44,836 nucleotides of DNA, from positions 1 to 44,836 of the forward strand of contig CATJOM010000105.1 of the NCBI GenBank assembly GCA_949741915.1, in the 5' to 3' direction. The notes below the pieces were generated by a model. That model was not told the DNA's origin. It ran no database searches and was given only the letters and a program-made list of their open reading frames with translations. The stretch comes from an uncultured Candidatus Melainabacteria bacterium. GTDB lineage: Bacteria; Cyanobacteriota; Vampirovibrionia; Gastranaerophilales; Gastranaerophilaceae. Positions 18,752-27,394 of this stretch are shown piece after piece; within the stretch, counting starts at the first letter, position 1; each line of letters starts with the position of its first letter. Made by a program: the position numbers and the translations under genes.

Positions 18752-19222
18752 ATGTCAAGACGCTCAAAACCAGCAAAAAGAATACCTGCACCAGACCCTA
18801 TGTACAACAGTGTAGATATTGCTAAATTTATAAACAGATTAATGAAAAGAGGCAAAAAATCAGTTGCCCAAAGAATTTTCTACTCTTCAATGGAGAGAAT
18901 TCATGAAAAAACAAAAGAAGAACCCACAGAAGTATTCAAAAAGGCTCTTACAAATGTAACTCCTTTAATTGAAGTTAAGGCAAGAAGAATCGGTGGTTCA
19001 ACTTATCAGGTTCCTGTTGAAGTAAAGCCCGAGAGAGGACAGGCACTTGGTTCTTGTTGGTTAATTGAATCTGCAAGAAAAAGAAATGCAAAATCAATGG
19101 TTGAAAAATTAACCTCTGAAATTCTTGATGCTTCAAATGGAACTGGTGCTTCTGTTAAAAAACGTGAAGACACCCACAAAATGGCTGAAGCAAACAAGGC
19201 ATTTGCTCACTATAGATACTAA
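18752..19222 (+). CDS. rpsG: 30S ribosomal protein S7
   Basis: Primary 16S-binding protein that nucleates the head of the small subunit. It is 156 residues, the standard length, with the start MSRRSKPAKRIPAPDPMYNS, the central MKRGKKSVAQRIFY and EVKARRIGGSTYQVPVEV blocks and the TGASVKKREDTHKMAEANKAFAHYRY C-terminus in order. AAGAAAGG lies upstream. It is the last gene of this ribosomal unit: a terminator follows and the next gene is on the other strand, so fusA and tuf are not in their usual place. Confidence 0.98.
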   Translation: MSRRSKPAKRIPAPDPMYNSVDIAKFINRLMKRGKKSVAQRIFYSSMERIHEKTKEEPTEVFKKALTNVTPLIEVKARRIGGSTYQVPVEVKPERGQALGSCWLIESARKRNAKSMVEKLTSEILDASNGTGASVKKREDTHKMAEANKAFAHYRY

Positions 19223-19276
19223 AAACAATCTGGCAGCCTGATAAATAAAGATTGCCATTTTAAAATAATTTCAACT

Positions 19277-19312
19277 ATGACGACCGTAAAATTCCTTACG
19301 GTCGTCATTTAT
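19277..19312 (+). terminator. Rho-independent terminator of rpsL-rpsG
   Basis: ATGACGACCGTAA (19277-19289) and TTACGGTCGTCAT (19296-19308) form a perfect 13-bp stem with a six-base loop, followed by a short T stretch. It sits between convergent genes. Confidence 0.88.
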
Positions 19313-19393
19313 TCATGTTTTTAGGAATTAACAGCTATAATATTTGTAACTAATAATTTTATAAATATTAGAGTATTTTGCTCATGCTATCTA

Positions 19394-20341
19394 TTAAAAA
19401 TCAAAATGAACATTCTTTATATTGTGCCGCCTAGCTTTCATTTTGGCCGCCATTTTTATTTGCTCCAACTGAATTGTTGAATATCTCATGCCAGGATGCT
19501 TTGTAACATACATTGTTTTACCTGTTTGCGTATCTTTTATCAATACATCTGAAATAATATTAGAGTCAAAACAGCCTTTTTTATTTTGCTCAAGAATATG
19601 TATCATGCCTTTTTCTTGAAATTTATCAGTTTGCACATGAACCCAATCAGCTATCAAAGTCTTGTTATCATCAATCATTTTTTTAAAAATCACACCAGAA
19701 GAATTATTTTTATAGAGCCTTTTGCCATTTAACAGGGCTTGCGCACCTTTTTCGTCAAGTTCCATATAATATGTTTTCATCATTTTACTAAAGCGCTCAA
19801 CATCATTATTGGTCCTTACGGAATAATCCATCATGGCATCATAAAGGCCGCTATTGCACAATGTTGCCCTCGTTCTAAAATTATTCTTAAAATAAAACAG
19901 CGCAGGCGAAGGTGTATGCGCAGCAAGAAGAGAAACCCTGCCTTTATGGCCTTTTTCCATGCTTTTTTCAACAGCTATCTTTAAAAATTCCGTGCCAATT
20001 CCTTTAAATTTTCGCTCGCTATGTTCCGCTGTTTTTAATGAATCAATATAAGCTTCATTTTCTTTATAAGAAAGCCTCATAATTCCTACATTCTTACCAT
20101 TCACATAAGCAACAATGTTTTCAACATTACTATTTGTTGAAAATTTTTCCTCAACAAAAGAAACCTCGCATGGTCGTCCTATTTTATCTTTAATCTGAGC
20201 TTTCTTTAAAAATGTCTTGCCTGTAATAATACTAAAGGTATCCGGCTCCATTCTAGAGACAGGAGCTCTTTTGCCTGTTTTATTTAATGCTGCAGGCAAA
20301 ATATTTGTTATTTTAGATGTTATTGGTGATAAAAAACTCAT
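19394..20341 (-). CDS. GNAT-like N-acetyltransferase domain protein
   Basis: 315 residues. The middle part (about 70-150) reads as a GNAT fold. VENIVAYVNGKNVGIMRLSY and EAYIDSLKTAEHSERKF are the beta strands leading to the acetyl-CoA loop FKGIGTEFLKIAVEKSMEKG (the Q/R-x-x-G-x-G/A position). The classic motif-B stretch SPALFYFKNNFR follows. The N-terminal 30 residues are basic and Ser/Thr-rich. The C-terminal 140 residues are unassigned and include a helical, basic end (LEQIKMAAKMKARRHNIKNV). The acceptor cannot be predicted. It is a single minus-strand gene, convergent with the rpsG terminator and divergent from the radical SAM gene. Confidence 0.65.
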   Translation of the reverse strand: MSFLSPITSKITNILPAALNKTGKRAPVSRMEPDTFSIITGKTFLKKAQIKDKIGRPCEVSFVEEKFSTNSNVENIVAYVNGKNVGIMRLSYKENEAYIDSLKTAEHSERKFKGIGTEFLKIAVEKSMEKGHKGRVSLLAAHTPSPALFYFKNNFRTRATLCNSGLYDAMMDYSVRTNNDVERFSKMMKTYYMELDEKGAQALLNGKRLYKNNSSGVIFKKMIDDNKTLIADWVHVQTDKFQEKGMIHILEQNKKGCFDSNIISDVLIKDTQTGKTMYVTKHPGMRYSTIQLEQIKMAAKMKARRHNIKNVHFDF

Positions 20342-20443
20342 AGCTCTTTTTTAAGATAAAATTTCTGCATTAATATAAAACCAAAACATATTAAAATTTG
20401 CTATTTTGTAATATAATTTAACCATAAAAAGAAGAGGGGTTTT

Positions 20444-21403
20444 ATGCCGCAAATCAGGCCATGCGTTGATTTTTTAATTACACAAAAATGCAATTACAGA
20501 TGCGAGTATTGCTCGCAGTCTAAAAAATTTTATACAAACACAAAAGCTGCATCAGATGAGACCATTGAGGCCTTTTTAAACTTTATAAAAACCCTTGATA
20601 AAACATTTGAAATAACAATTTCTGGCGGTGAACCTCTCACGCACCCAAGGTTTTTTGGTGTCATAGAAGAAATCAAAAAACAAAATCTAAAATTAACAGT
20701 GATTTCTAATTTTTCATACCCAATTGAAAATTATAAAAAAATTGCCGACATCATGGGCCAAAACCTAAAAGAGCTCTTTGTGTCATACCATAGCACACAG
20801 GTAAAAAATCTTGAAGAATTCAAAAGCAAAGCAAAAGAATTTAATTCATATAAGGCCAACAGTACAAATTTTTCAATAGCCTCGGTTTTGACTGATGAAA
20901 ATACAACTGCCTTAAAAGAATTATCGGTGTTTCTAAAAGAAAATAATATCAATTTCTGCCTTCAGCATATGAGAATAAAAAATTCATATGTCGAATACAA
21001 AAAAGAAGCTGCTGAATTTCTATCACAAAATGCAGCCCCTGAACCTGGGCGCATATCAAACAGTTTTGGAAAACTATGTCATTCAGGGGAAAAATTTCTT
21101 TTGATATATGAAAATGGCGATGCCTATAGATGCTACAGTTCAAGATTCAACAAGGCGCACTCTATGGGAAACATTAAAAATAAAAATTTTAAACTATTTA
21201 ATGGCCCAATGCCATGTATAAATTCAAGATGCACATGCCCAAAACCCATAAGCTATAATATGCTTGATTTCAAACATTCAAACTACATAAAGGCAACAGG
21301 TTTACTTATTAAAAATGCGATTTATCTACCCTCGCTTATGATTAAAAATTTTGATATTCTAAAAGCAAAATTTGAGCAGGGCTTGGTTTTTAAGAAAAAA
21401 TAA
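20444..21403 (+). CDS. Radical SAM protein with C-terminal cysteine cluster
   Basis: 319 residues. It has the radical SAM 4Fe-4S motif C-x3-C-x2-C in CNYRCEYC (residues 16-23), the SAM-contact ISGGEPLTHP and later barrel strands (LKLTVISNFSYP, LKELFVSYHST). The last third has further cysteines: LCHSG, YRCYS and CINSRCTCPKP. These sit like the auxiliary cluster domain (SPASM/Twitch) of enzymes that modify peptides or of heme-type synthases. AAGAGGGG precedes the ATG. No precursor-peptide gene, transporter or partner oxidase is obvious nearby, so the substrate is unknown. It is a monocistronic unit, divergent from the GNAT gene. Confidence 0.82.
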   Translation: MPQIRPCVDFLITQKCNYRCEYCSQSKKFYTNTKAASDETIEAFLNFIKTLDKTFEITISGGEPLTHPRFFGVIEEIKKQNLKLTVISNFSYPIENYKKIADIMGQNLKELFVSYHSTQVKNLEEFKSKAKEFNSYKANSTNFSIASVLTDENTTALKELSVFLKENNINFCLQHMRIKNSYVEYKKEAAEFLSQNAAPEPGRISNSFGKLCHSGEKFLLIYENGDAYRCYSSRFNKAHSMGNIKNKNFKLFNGPMPCINSRCTCPKPISYNMLDFKHSNYIKATGLLIKNAIYLPSLMIKNFDILKAKFEQGLVFKKK

Positions 21404-21571
21404 ATAGCATACTGCATTATTGATAATATATATAATTTTACACAAAATTTTAATTTGACTTTTTTCTTGCAATTTGATAAATACGAAAAATAAACACATT
21501 TATAGTTTCTCTTAAAGTCTGAAGCTATGAACGGCTCATTTTTGCATATAGCACAAAAAGGAGACATTTTA

Positions 21572-21628
21572 GTGAAATTGCAGGCAACTGCCATATTTAA
21601 TTATTGCAGCAGAGATTATAAACAATGA
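21572..21628 (+). CDS. Possible 18-residue peptide gene
   Basis: A GTG is preceded, eight bases away, by a good AAAGGAGA ribosome site and opens an 18-codon frame ending in TGA (starting MKLQATAIFNYCSRDY). The frame extends upstream to an ATG at 21527 without a ribosome site. It lies in the 300-base gap between the radical SAM gene and the small unknown. No similarity can be claimed; it may be a leader or chance. Otherwise 21404-21718 contains only AT-rich spacer. Confidence 0.2.
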   Translation: MKLQATAIFNYCSRDYKQ

Positions 21629-21718
21629 ATTCAATTTGCTTAATATTCAGTAACATTAACTAAATATTTCTGATTTTTTGCCGTAATCCATTATATATAA
21701 TAAATGAGGCAGAATATT

Positions 21719-22123
21719 ATGGAACAAAAAAATAAAGAAACAATTTTTTCAAAAGACTTACTATATAATATTATTCCAAATTCAAATAAAGATGAAAAAC
21801 CGCCATCTTGCGCGGATAGTGTCAATATTTTAAATGAAATTGAAATTCTGAGCCTAAAAGCGGAAAAAACACAGCGCCATGCGCTTTCAATAAAGAACGA
21901 CTTTCAAGATAAAACTTTAGCGAAAAATGATATTGTAGATTTAATAAAATCTGCTTGTGCGCTTCCTGTTGTAGACACTCCAGAAAAAATGCTTACTGAT
22001 TATGATAAAAAAAATAATGATGGCACAAATGCTGGAAAAGATGAAAAGACACCATATAGAATGATAAATCTCATTTCGAAAAATTATAAGCTGCCAGACA
22101 TTAGAAATGAAAATTTAAAATAA
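21719..22123 (+). CDS. Small hypothetical protein
   Basis: 134 residues from the ATG at 21719, chosen because GAGG lies 10 bases upstream; an in-frame ATG at 21704 overlaps that site. It is charged and polar with no signal peptide. There is a helical middle (VNILNEIEILSLKAEKTQRH) and a Lys/Asp/Asn-rich disordered stretch (TDYDKKNNDGTNAGKDEK). The family is not recognised. It is followed by a terminator-like hairpin and then the sigma factor gene, which makes a role as a sigma partner possible but unsupported by sequence. Confidence 0.55.
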   Translation: MEQKNKETIFSKDLLYNIIPNSNKDEKPPSCADSVNILNEIEILSLKAEKTQRHALSIKNDFQDKTLAKNDIVDLIKSACALPVVDTPEKMLTDYDKKNNDGTNAGKDEKTPYRMINLISKNYKLPDIRNENLK

Positions 22124-22183
22124 CAATCTGTATTAATGCCTGATACGCTATATGTTAAGTAAACTATTTTTAAAAAATATCAT

Positions 22184-22218
22184 GTGCAGCATTTTTTGTT
22201 AATGCTGCACTATTTATT
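22184..22218 (+). terminator. Terminator-like hairpin
   Basis: GTGCAGCATT (22184-22193) and AATGCTGCAC (22201-22210) form a perfect 10-bp stem with a seven-base T-rich loop, followed by the weakly T-rich TATTTATT. Confidence 0.65.
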
Positions 22219-22323
22219 ATGATTCCGCTCAATAATACAAGAAATGATAAATTCTTGCCAATTCAGCCATTAAAAATTAATCACTTTACAGCAGCCCAAA
22301 ATACTTCAAATGACGGGGCATGA
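22219..22323 (+). CDS. Possible 34-residue ORF abutting the sigma gene in frame
   Basis: An ATG at 22219 opens 34 codons (starting MIPLNNTRNDKFLPIQPLK) that end in TGA at 22321-22323. The same frame then continues without a stop into the sigma factor gene. No ribosome site precedes it, and it starts nine bases after a terminator-like stem. It could be a degenerate N-terminal extension of the sigma factor, a leader ORF or chance. TGA is a working stop elsewhere in the window, so recoding is unlikely. Confidence 0.25.
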   Translation: MIPLNNTRNDKFLPIQPLKINHFTAAQNTSNDGA

Positions 22324-22374
22324 TTGCAAAAAGCTTTATTTGATAGTAAAATTTATTTAAAGTATACGGTTAAA

Positions 22375-23064
22375 ATGGCGCTAAAATTGCAATCAAATAA
22401 ACTAAAAGATTATATTGATATAATTCAAAAAGTAGCAAGGGTCGAATACAGGCGCATTCCAACACATATGGTGGAGTGCGAAGAACTTGTATCAATCGGC
22501 ATTATTGCAGTGCAAGCCCTCATTAAAAATAAAACCGATGAACAATTAGAAAATTATAATATTTCATATGTTGCAACAGCCATCAGGTGGGCTATTAGAA
22601 ATGAACTTCGAAACCGTTACAAATGGTATACCCTCAAGCACAAAAAAGATGAATTAGAAGATGATAACGAAGAAGCTTCATCCAGTATGCCTGATGAAGC
22701 TTCAAGCCTGGAGGTTTCCCCACAAAAAGTAAGGGAAGCCATTTATGAAACCATTCTTTCTATTGATTCAATAGCCGCTGCTTCATCTGAAACTGACTCT
22801 CCTTTTGATTTCATAAAGGATAATTCAGCTACGCCAGACGAAAAAGCTGAAATTACGGAATTGGGACGCCTTATCAGAGAAGCCATTGCAACCCTTCCCC
22901 AAAAGGATAGAACCATTGTAGAATATAGATTTTATCGCAATATGCAGGTAAAACAGATTGCACAAATGGTTGGCCTTTCAAGTTCCAGAATCACAAGAAT
23001 TGTTCAATCTGCCCTGAATGAAGTAAGGGAATATCTTCAAAAACGGGGCTTAAATAGTTATTAA
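22375..23064 (+). CDS. RNA polymerase sigma factor, sigma-70 family (alternative group)
   Basis: Directs RNA polymerase to a subset of promoters. From the ATG at 22375 it is 229 residues; a TTG at 22324 would add 17, and neither start has a strong ribosome site. Region 2 is clear: the core-binding part (YIDIIQKVARVEYRRIP, CEELVSIGIIAVQALI) and the -10-recognition helix YVATAIRWAIRNELRNRY. A long acidic, Ser-rich linker (EDDNEEASSSMPDEASS and on) replaces a recognisable region 3. Region 4 is complete: LIREAIATLPQKDRTIVEYR, then helix-turn-helix MQVKQIAQMVGLSSSRITRI. It is thus an alternative factor, larger than an ECF type. malQ follows after 32 bases, which suggests co-expression. Confidence 0.85.
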   Translation: MALKLQSNKLKDYIDIIQKVARVEYRRIPTHMVECEELVSIGIIAVQALIKNKTDEQLENYNISYVATAIRWAIRNELRNRYKWYTLKHKKDELEDDNEEASSSMPDEASSLEVSPQKVREAIYETILSIDSIAAASSETDSPFDFIKDNSATPDEKAEITELGRLIREAIATLPQKDRTIVEYRFYRNMQVKQIAQMVGLSSSRITRIVQSALNEVREYLQKRGLNSY

Positions 23065-23096
23065 TTAGTACAAACTTTTTAGGAGGAATTCTTATA

Positions 23097-24986
23097 ATGC
23101 AAATGACGGAAAACAAAAAAGTAAACGATGATTATAAAAAAATCGTAAAAAAAGGCTTAGACGCTCTCAATAAAAAGAATATGGCCTTAATTTTACATGG
23201 TGTCAGTTTTCCATCTTTAAAGAGCGAAAATACAGGTTTTGGAACATATAATTCTAAAGGTGCAAAAAAAATAATGGATTTTGCATCCGGAATGTTTGAT
23301 GCAATTCAACTTGGGCCTAATGGTAAAACCAAGTCAAGCGATTCATCTCCTTATACAGGAACTGTTTTTTCGCAAAATCCTCTATTTATGGATTTAGCCT
23401 CTCTTGCAACAAATGAATATGATAATCTGCTTTCAGCAGTCACACTTGAAAAAATCGTAAAAGAAAACCCAAACAGATACGAAAACAGAGCAGCTTATGC
23501 TTATTCACTTGAAACATTAGAGCAGGTTATGGATGAAGTATACGAAAACTATAAAATAAATGCTTCTGCCAAATTCAAGGAAGATTTTGAAAAGTTTCAG
23601 AAAGAAAATGAATACTGGCTTAATAATGATGCACTTTATGAAGCCTTAAGCATAGAAAATAACTCAGATTACTGGCCGCAGTGGGAAAACGAATTTGACC
23701 GCGATTTACTATCTACCTGGGACAAAAACAAGGCTAATGCCAGAATTGATGAGATAAACAAAAAATACGAAGATGTAATTACAAAATATAAACTTGCACA
23801 GTTTATAACGGCTTCACAAAGCGAAAAAACAAGACAATACGCCCAAAGTAAAAACCTCAAAATGATTGCAGACAGGCAAGTTGCATTCTCCGACAGAGAC
23901 AATTGGGCATATAAATCTTTATTCCTTGAAGATTGGTGTCTTGGCTGCCCGCCAGATTATTTTTCAAAGGATGGCCAAGCATGGGGTTTTAGCGTTATGA
24001 ACCCCGAAAAAATGTTTAACGAGGATGGCACCCTTGGCGAAGGCGGAAAGCTTTTATACAGATTATACTTAAAAATGTTTAAAGAAAATCCGGGCGGTGT
24101 TAGGATTGACCATACTGTCGGATTAATTGACCCATGGGTTTATAAAAAAGGCGCTCTTCCAAAGATTGAAGAAGGAGCAGGCAGATTATATTCTTCTCCA
24201 TTCCATCCTGAATTAAGCAAATTTTCAATTGCAAGAGAGGACGACACTAATAATCAGGTAGAGCCCGATAAAGAGCAGTGGATTAAAAAACTTGATGATT
24301 CTCAGGTAGAGAGATATGCAAGGACAATAGAAAAAATAGTTATTGCTGCTGCAAAAGAGGCTGGCCTTGATAAAGATGCAATTGTGGCTGAAGACCTTGG
24401 CACGCTTACTTATCCTGTTGTAAGAGTCATGGAAAAATATGAGCTTGCAGGAATGAAACTTGTTCAGTTTGTTGTTGCCGAAGAGAGCAATCACCCATAC
24501 AGATGCTGCAATATAACAGAAAATTCATGGGCAATGGTTGGAACGCATGACAATGAACCCATCAGAATGTGGGCTCAATCAATGATAGGCAAACAAGAAT
24601 TAACACCCCATGTTAACAATCTAATGGAAGACTTGTATTCTGATGCGGAAAATAAAGATGAAGTCAGAGAAAAACTTTACACTGATGATAAATTTCTTGC
24701 ATTCTCAAAGCTTGTAGAAATTTTTGCAGGCAAAAACGAAAATGTTCAAATATTCTTTACTGATTTCTTTGGCATTTTAGATGTGTACAACCGTCCTGGA
24801 ACCTCAGGAGATCCGAATTGGACCCTAAGGCTTCCTAATAATTTTGAAGAATATTATGAAGAAAATCTTAAGGAAGGAAATGCCTTAAATCTGCCACTGG
24901 CATTGATTTATGCTATAAAGGCAAGAGGCATAGATTTTGCCCGCCAAAATGAAGAATTAATAAAAGAATTGGAATCAATAGCATAA
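23097..24986 (+). CDS. malQ: 4-alpha-glucanotransferase (amylomaltase, GH77)
   Basis: Moves alpha-1,4-glucan segments between maltodextrins, serving glycogen or maltose use in the cytoplasm. The 629 residues carry the GH77 hallmarks: FGTYNSKGAKKIMDFASGMFDAIQLGP at the start of the barrel, RIDHTVG with the nucleophile Asp338, AEDLG with the acid/base Glu432, and THDNEP (483-488) with the third carboxylate. An inserted helical segment at about 120-240, rich in Lys, Glu and Asn, explains the length above the usual 500. A consensus AGGAGG precedes tandem ATGs at 23097 and 23103. The phosphoesterase gene begins four bases after the stop. Confidence 0.92.
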   Translation: MQMTENKKVNDDYKKIVKKGLDALNKKNMALILHGVSFPSLKSENTGFGTYNSKGAKKIMDFASGMFDAIQLGPNGKTKSSDSSPYTGTVFSQNPLFMDLASLATNEYDNLLSAVTLEKIVKENPNRYENRAAYAYSLETLEQVMDEVYENYKINASAKFKEDFEKFQKENEYWLNNDALYEALSIENNSDYWPQWENEFDRDLLSTWDKNKANARIDEINKKYEDVITKYKLAQFITASQSEKTRQYAQSKNLKMIADRQVAFSDRDNWAYKSLFLEDWCLGCPPDYFSKDGQAWGFSVMNPEKMFNEDGTLGEGGKLLYRLYLKMFKENPGGVRIDHTVGLIDPWVYKKGALPKIEEGAGRLYSSPFHPELSKFSIAREDDTNNQVEPDKEQWIKKLDDSQVERYARTIEKIVIAAAKEAGLDKDAIVAEDLGTLTYPVVRVMEKYELAGMKLVQFVVAEESNHPYRCCNITENSWAMVGTHDNEPIRMWAQSMIGKQELTPHVNNLMEDLYSDAENKDEVREKLYTDDKFLAFSKLVEIFAGKNENVQIFFTDFFGILDVYNRPGTSGDPNWTLRLPNNFEEYYEENLKEGNALNLPLALIYAIKARGIDFARQNEELIKELESIA

Positions 24987-24990
24987 CATT

Positions 24991-26223
24991 ATGAAAAATA
25001 TTACAAAAACAGTAGTCTTAAAAATTTTATCAGCATTTTTATTTGCATTTTCATTTCTTGTAATACAGGAAGATTCTGCACATGCCGATTTTTCATTCAA
25101 AGAAATGGAATTAAGCTTTGTGCAGATATCAGATACTCATATATCTGACAGGGAAGATACGAGCTATAAGGCACTTTCGAGCTCTAAAATTTTACTGGAG
25201 GATGCAATTCGCCAGGTAAACAGTCTTAAACCTGTTGATTTTGTTATGTTTACCGGGGATATGGTAAACGAACCCCTGAAAGAATCATACAGAGACTTTT
25301 TTGTACTGCTTACAAAATTAAAATACCCAAGCCTTACCGTATTTGGAAACCATGATATGGCGCAACTTAAAACCCTTGACAAGGATGCTCCGCCATATAT
25401 CAATAAGACTGAAGCCCTTGAAATCATTAAAAAATGCAACCCCTTCTATATATTTGATAAGCCATATTATGCCTTTTCACCAAGAAGGGAATACCGGGTA
25501 ATTGTGCTTGATACTACTGTGGACGACAGAATAACAGCAAACGGCATACTAAAAGACGAACAGGCAGAATTTTTGAAGAATGAGATAGAAAGCCACAAAG
25601 ATAAGGTTATACTTATATTTGAACATCATCCTGTTGTAGAACCCTTTAAATCAGAACACCATAGGATTATAAATTCTGATAAATATATGGATATAATAAA
25701 AAAATACAAAAAAACGCCTATAGCAATATTTTCAGGCCATTACCATGCTGCAAAAATAATAAGGCAAGGAAATATAATTCATATCAGCACGCCATCCCTT
25801 GTCACATACCCAAATGCTTTCAGGTATGTAAATATTACAAATTACAAGGATAGAACCATATTTAATTTCAGATACATTGAAACAAGACTATATGAAGTTC
25901 AGAAAAAAAGCAAAATGAATGCCATTGCCCAGGCTGCTCTTAGAGGAATGCCAAATGACCATAATGTCACAATAACCATTAGAAAATCAAAAGACAATAA
26001 CAATGAATACAAGGAAGAAAAGCCCAAAACAATAAAGGAAGATAAAGAAATCCAAAAGGAGATGCAAAGAACCAAAAAGCAGCTCCAAAAAGAACAAAAA
26101 GCTAAAGAAAAGGCAAAGAAAAAAATTAAAAGAATAAAGGATTTAGAGGAAACACAAAAAACCCTATATGAAAATGCTGACAGCATGTCCGACAAGATAC
26201 AGCCGGTTGAAAACCCTATTTAG
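24991..26223 (+). CDS. Secreted calcineurin-like metallophosphoesterase with coiled-coil tail
   Basis: 410 residues. A Sec signal peptide is visible (positive start, hydrophobic 8-26, then ADF near residue 32-34), so the enzyme works outside the cytoplasmic membrane. The two-metal phosphoesterase motifs are in order: ISDTH (46-50), GDMVNE, GNHD, FEHHPV and GHYHAA. The last 80 residues are a Lys/Glu-rich coiled coil (KEEKPKTIKEDKEIQKEMQR and beyond), not part of the family's catalytic domain, perhaps for anchoring or oligomerisation. It starts four bases after malQ and is probably co-transcribed. The substrate is unknown; relatives include phosphodiesterases and phosphatases. Confidence 0.85.
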   Translation: MKNITKTVVLKILSAFLFAFSFLVIQEDSAHADFSFKEMELSFVQISDTHISDREDTSYKALSSSKILLEDAIRQVNSLKPVDFVMFTGDMVNEPLKESYRDFFVLLTKLKYPSLTVFGNHDMAQLKTLDKDAPPYINKTEALEIIKKCNPFYIFDKPYYAFSPRREYRVIVLDTTVDDRITANGILKDEQAEFLKNEIESHKDKVILIFEHHPVVEPFKSEHHRIINSDKYMDIIKKYKKTPIAIFSGHYHAAKIIRQGNIIHISTPSLVTYPNAFRYVNITNYKDRTIFNFRYIETRLYEVQKKSKMNAIAQAALRGMPNDHNVTITIRKSKDNNNEYKEEKPKTIKEDKEIQKEMQRTKKQLQKEQKAKEKAKKKIKRIKDLEETQKTLYENADSMSDKIQPVENPI

Positions 26224-26346
26224 CAGCGCTTTAAATACTAAATAATTCCTAGCTGCCTGCTTTGCAATAAATTAAACAGCTGGCAATAACAATAACCTCA
26301 GACGCAAACTTTACAACCCGAAAAAGAAACAGAGAAGTAAATAAAG

Positions 26347-27273
26347 ATGCAGGATTTCAAAATAAAATTCAGAGGAGTGAGGGGTTCTCACCCAACAGCA
26401 AAACAAAGCCATCTAAAATTTGGAGGAAACACAAGCTGCGTTGAAGTTTGGGTTGGGGGACATCTTATAATCCTTGATGCTGGAACGGGAATTATTGACT
26501 TAGGCCGCGATTTACAAAAAGACCACATACTATCTGGTACAGATTTATACTCAAGAAAACCTGTAGATGCCACAATAATGTTAAGCCATCTTCACCAAGA
26601 CCACACTCAGGGGCTGCAATTCTTTGCACCATTATTTATACCAACTACAAAGCTCGATATTTATGGTCTGCCATATAGCAATGAACCATTAAGCGAAACC
26701 ATATCAAATATGCTGTTTGAGCGCGTTTTCCCTGTTTCTATTGATGAAATTCAGTCAAACTTTAATATACATGATTTTGCGCTGAAAAATGTCCTTATAA
26801 TAAATCCTGATGGAGCGAAAAAATTTATCGCACAGAGCGATTTTAACCCTGATGTTCATAATGATGATATTATAATTTCAGTATACAAAACAACAGCACA
26901 CCCAAAAAACGGCTCCTTAAGTATAAAAATTCAATATAATGGCAAATCCGTTGTTTACGCCACGGACAAAGAAAGCTACATAGGCTGCGACAAAAAATTT
27001 ATAGAATTTGCACATGGAGCCAATGTCTTAATTCATGATGCCCAATACACCCAGCAGGACTATATTTCACCAATTCTTCCAAAGCAGGGCTTCGGGCATT
27101 CCACGTTTAATATGGCCACAGAGACGGCAAAGTTTGCAAAGGCTAAAACTCTGTTCTTTTTCCATTATGACCCCAATTATGATGATGGAATCCTCTCGAT
27201 GCTCGAGGATGAATACACAAATATTTCAGAAAACATAATATTTGCCAAAGAAAATCTTGAATTCACTGTATAA
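26347..27273 (+). CDS. Metallo-beta-lactamase-fold hydrolase
   Basis: 308 residues with no signal peptide. The start IKFRGVRGSHPTAKQSHLKFGGNTSCVEV matches the MBL subgroup that contains cyclic-nucleotide and phosphorylcholine-type phosphodiesterases. LILDAGTGI and SHLHQDHTQGL give the metal-binding H-x-H-x-D-H; the later ligands are probably TAHPKNGS, the VYATDKE strand and GHSTFNMATETA. FFHYDP near the end is the usual final His region. The ribosome site is weak. It may follow malQ and the phosphoesterase in one transcript, after a 123-base spacer. The substrate cannot be read. Confidence 0.85.
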   Translation: MQDFKIKFRGVRGSHPTAKQSHLKFGGNTSCVEVWVGGHLIILDAGTGIIDLGRDLQKDHILSGTDLYSRKPVDATIMLSHLHQDHTQGLQFFAPLFIPTTKLDIYGLPYSNEPLSETISNMLFERVFPVSIDEIQSNFNIHDFALKNVLIINPDGAKKFIAQSDFNPDVHNDDIIISVYKTTAHPKNGSLSIKIQYNGKSVVYATDKESYIGCDKKFIEFAHGANVLIHDAQYTQQDYISPILPKQGFGHSTFNMATETAKFAKAKTLFFFHYDPNYDDGILSMLEDEYTNISENIIFAKENLEFTV

Positions 27274-27394
27274 ATAACTCCTGTCTGCCATTGTCTTATT
27301 TGATACAGATTTTCCAAACAAATCATTACCAAAGTCCATGCCACATACCATCCTCAAATGGATTTTTATACAATAAATCATTAAAATTAAAAAT

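Noticed and set aside
21322-21594. A minus-strand 90-codon ORF with a Cys-x2-Cys stretch
   Set aside because: It overlaps the end of the radical SAM gene, is very rich in Phe/Lys/Cys and has no ribosome site. The cysteines are probably accidental.
22219-23064. UGA recoding to join the small ORF to the sigma factor
   Set aside because: TGA is used as a normal stop for cysS and topA, and the sigma protein's conserved region lies wholly after the TGA.
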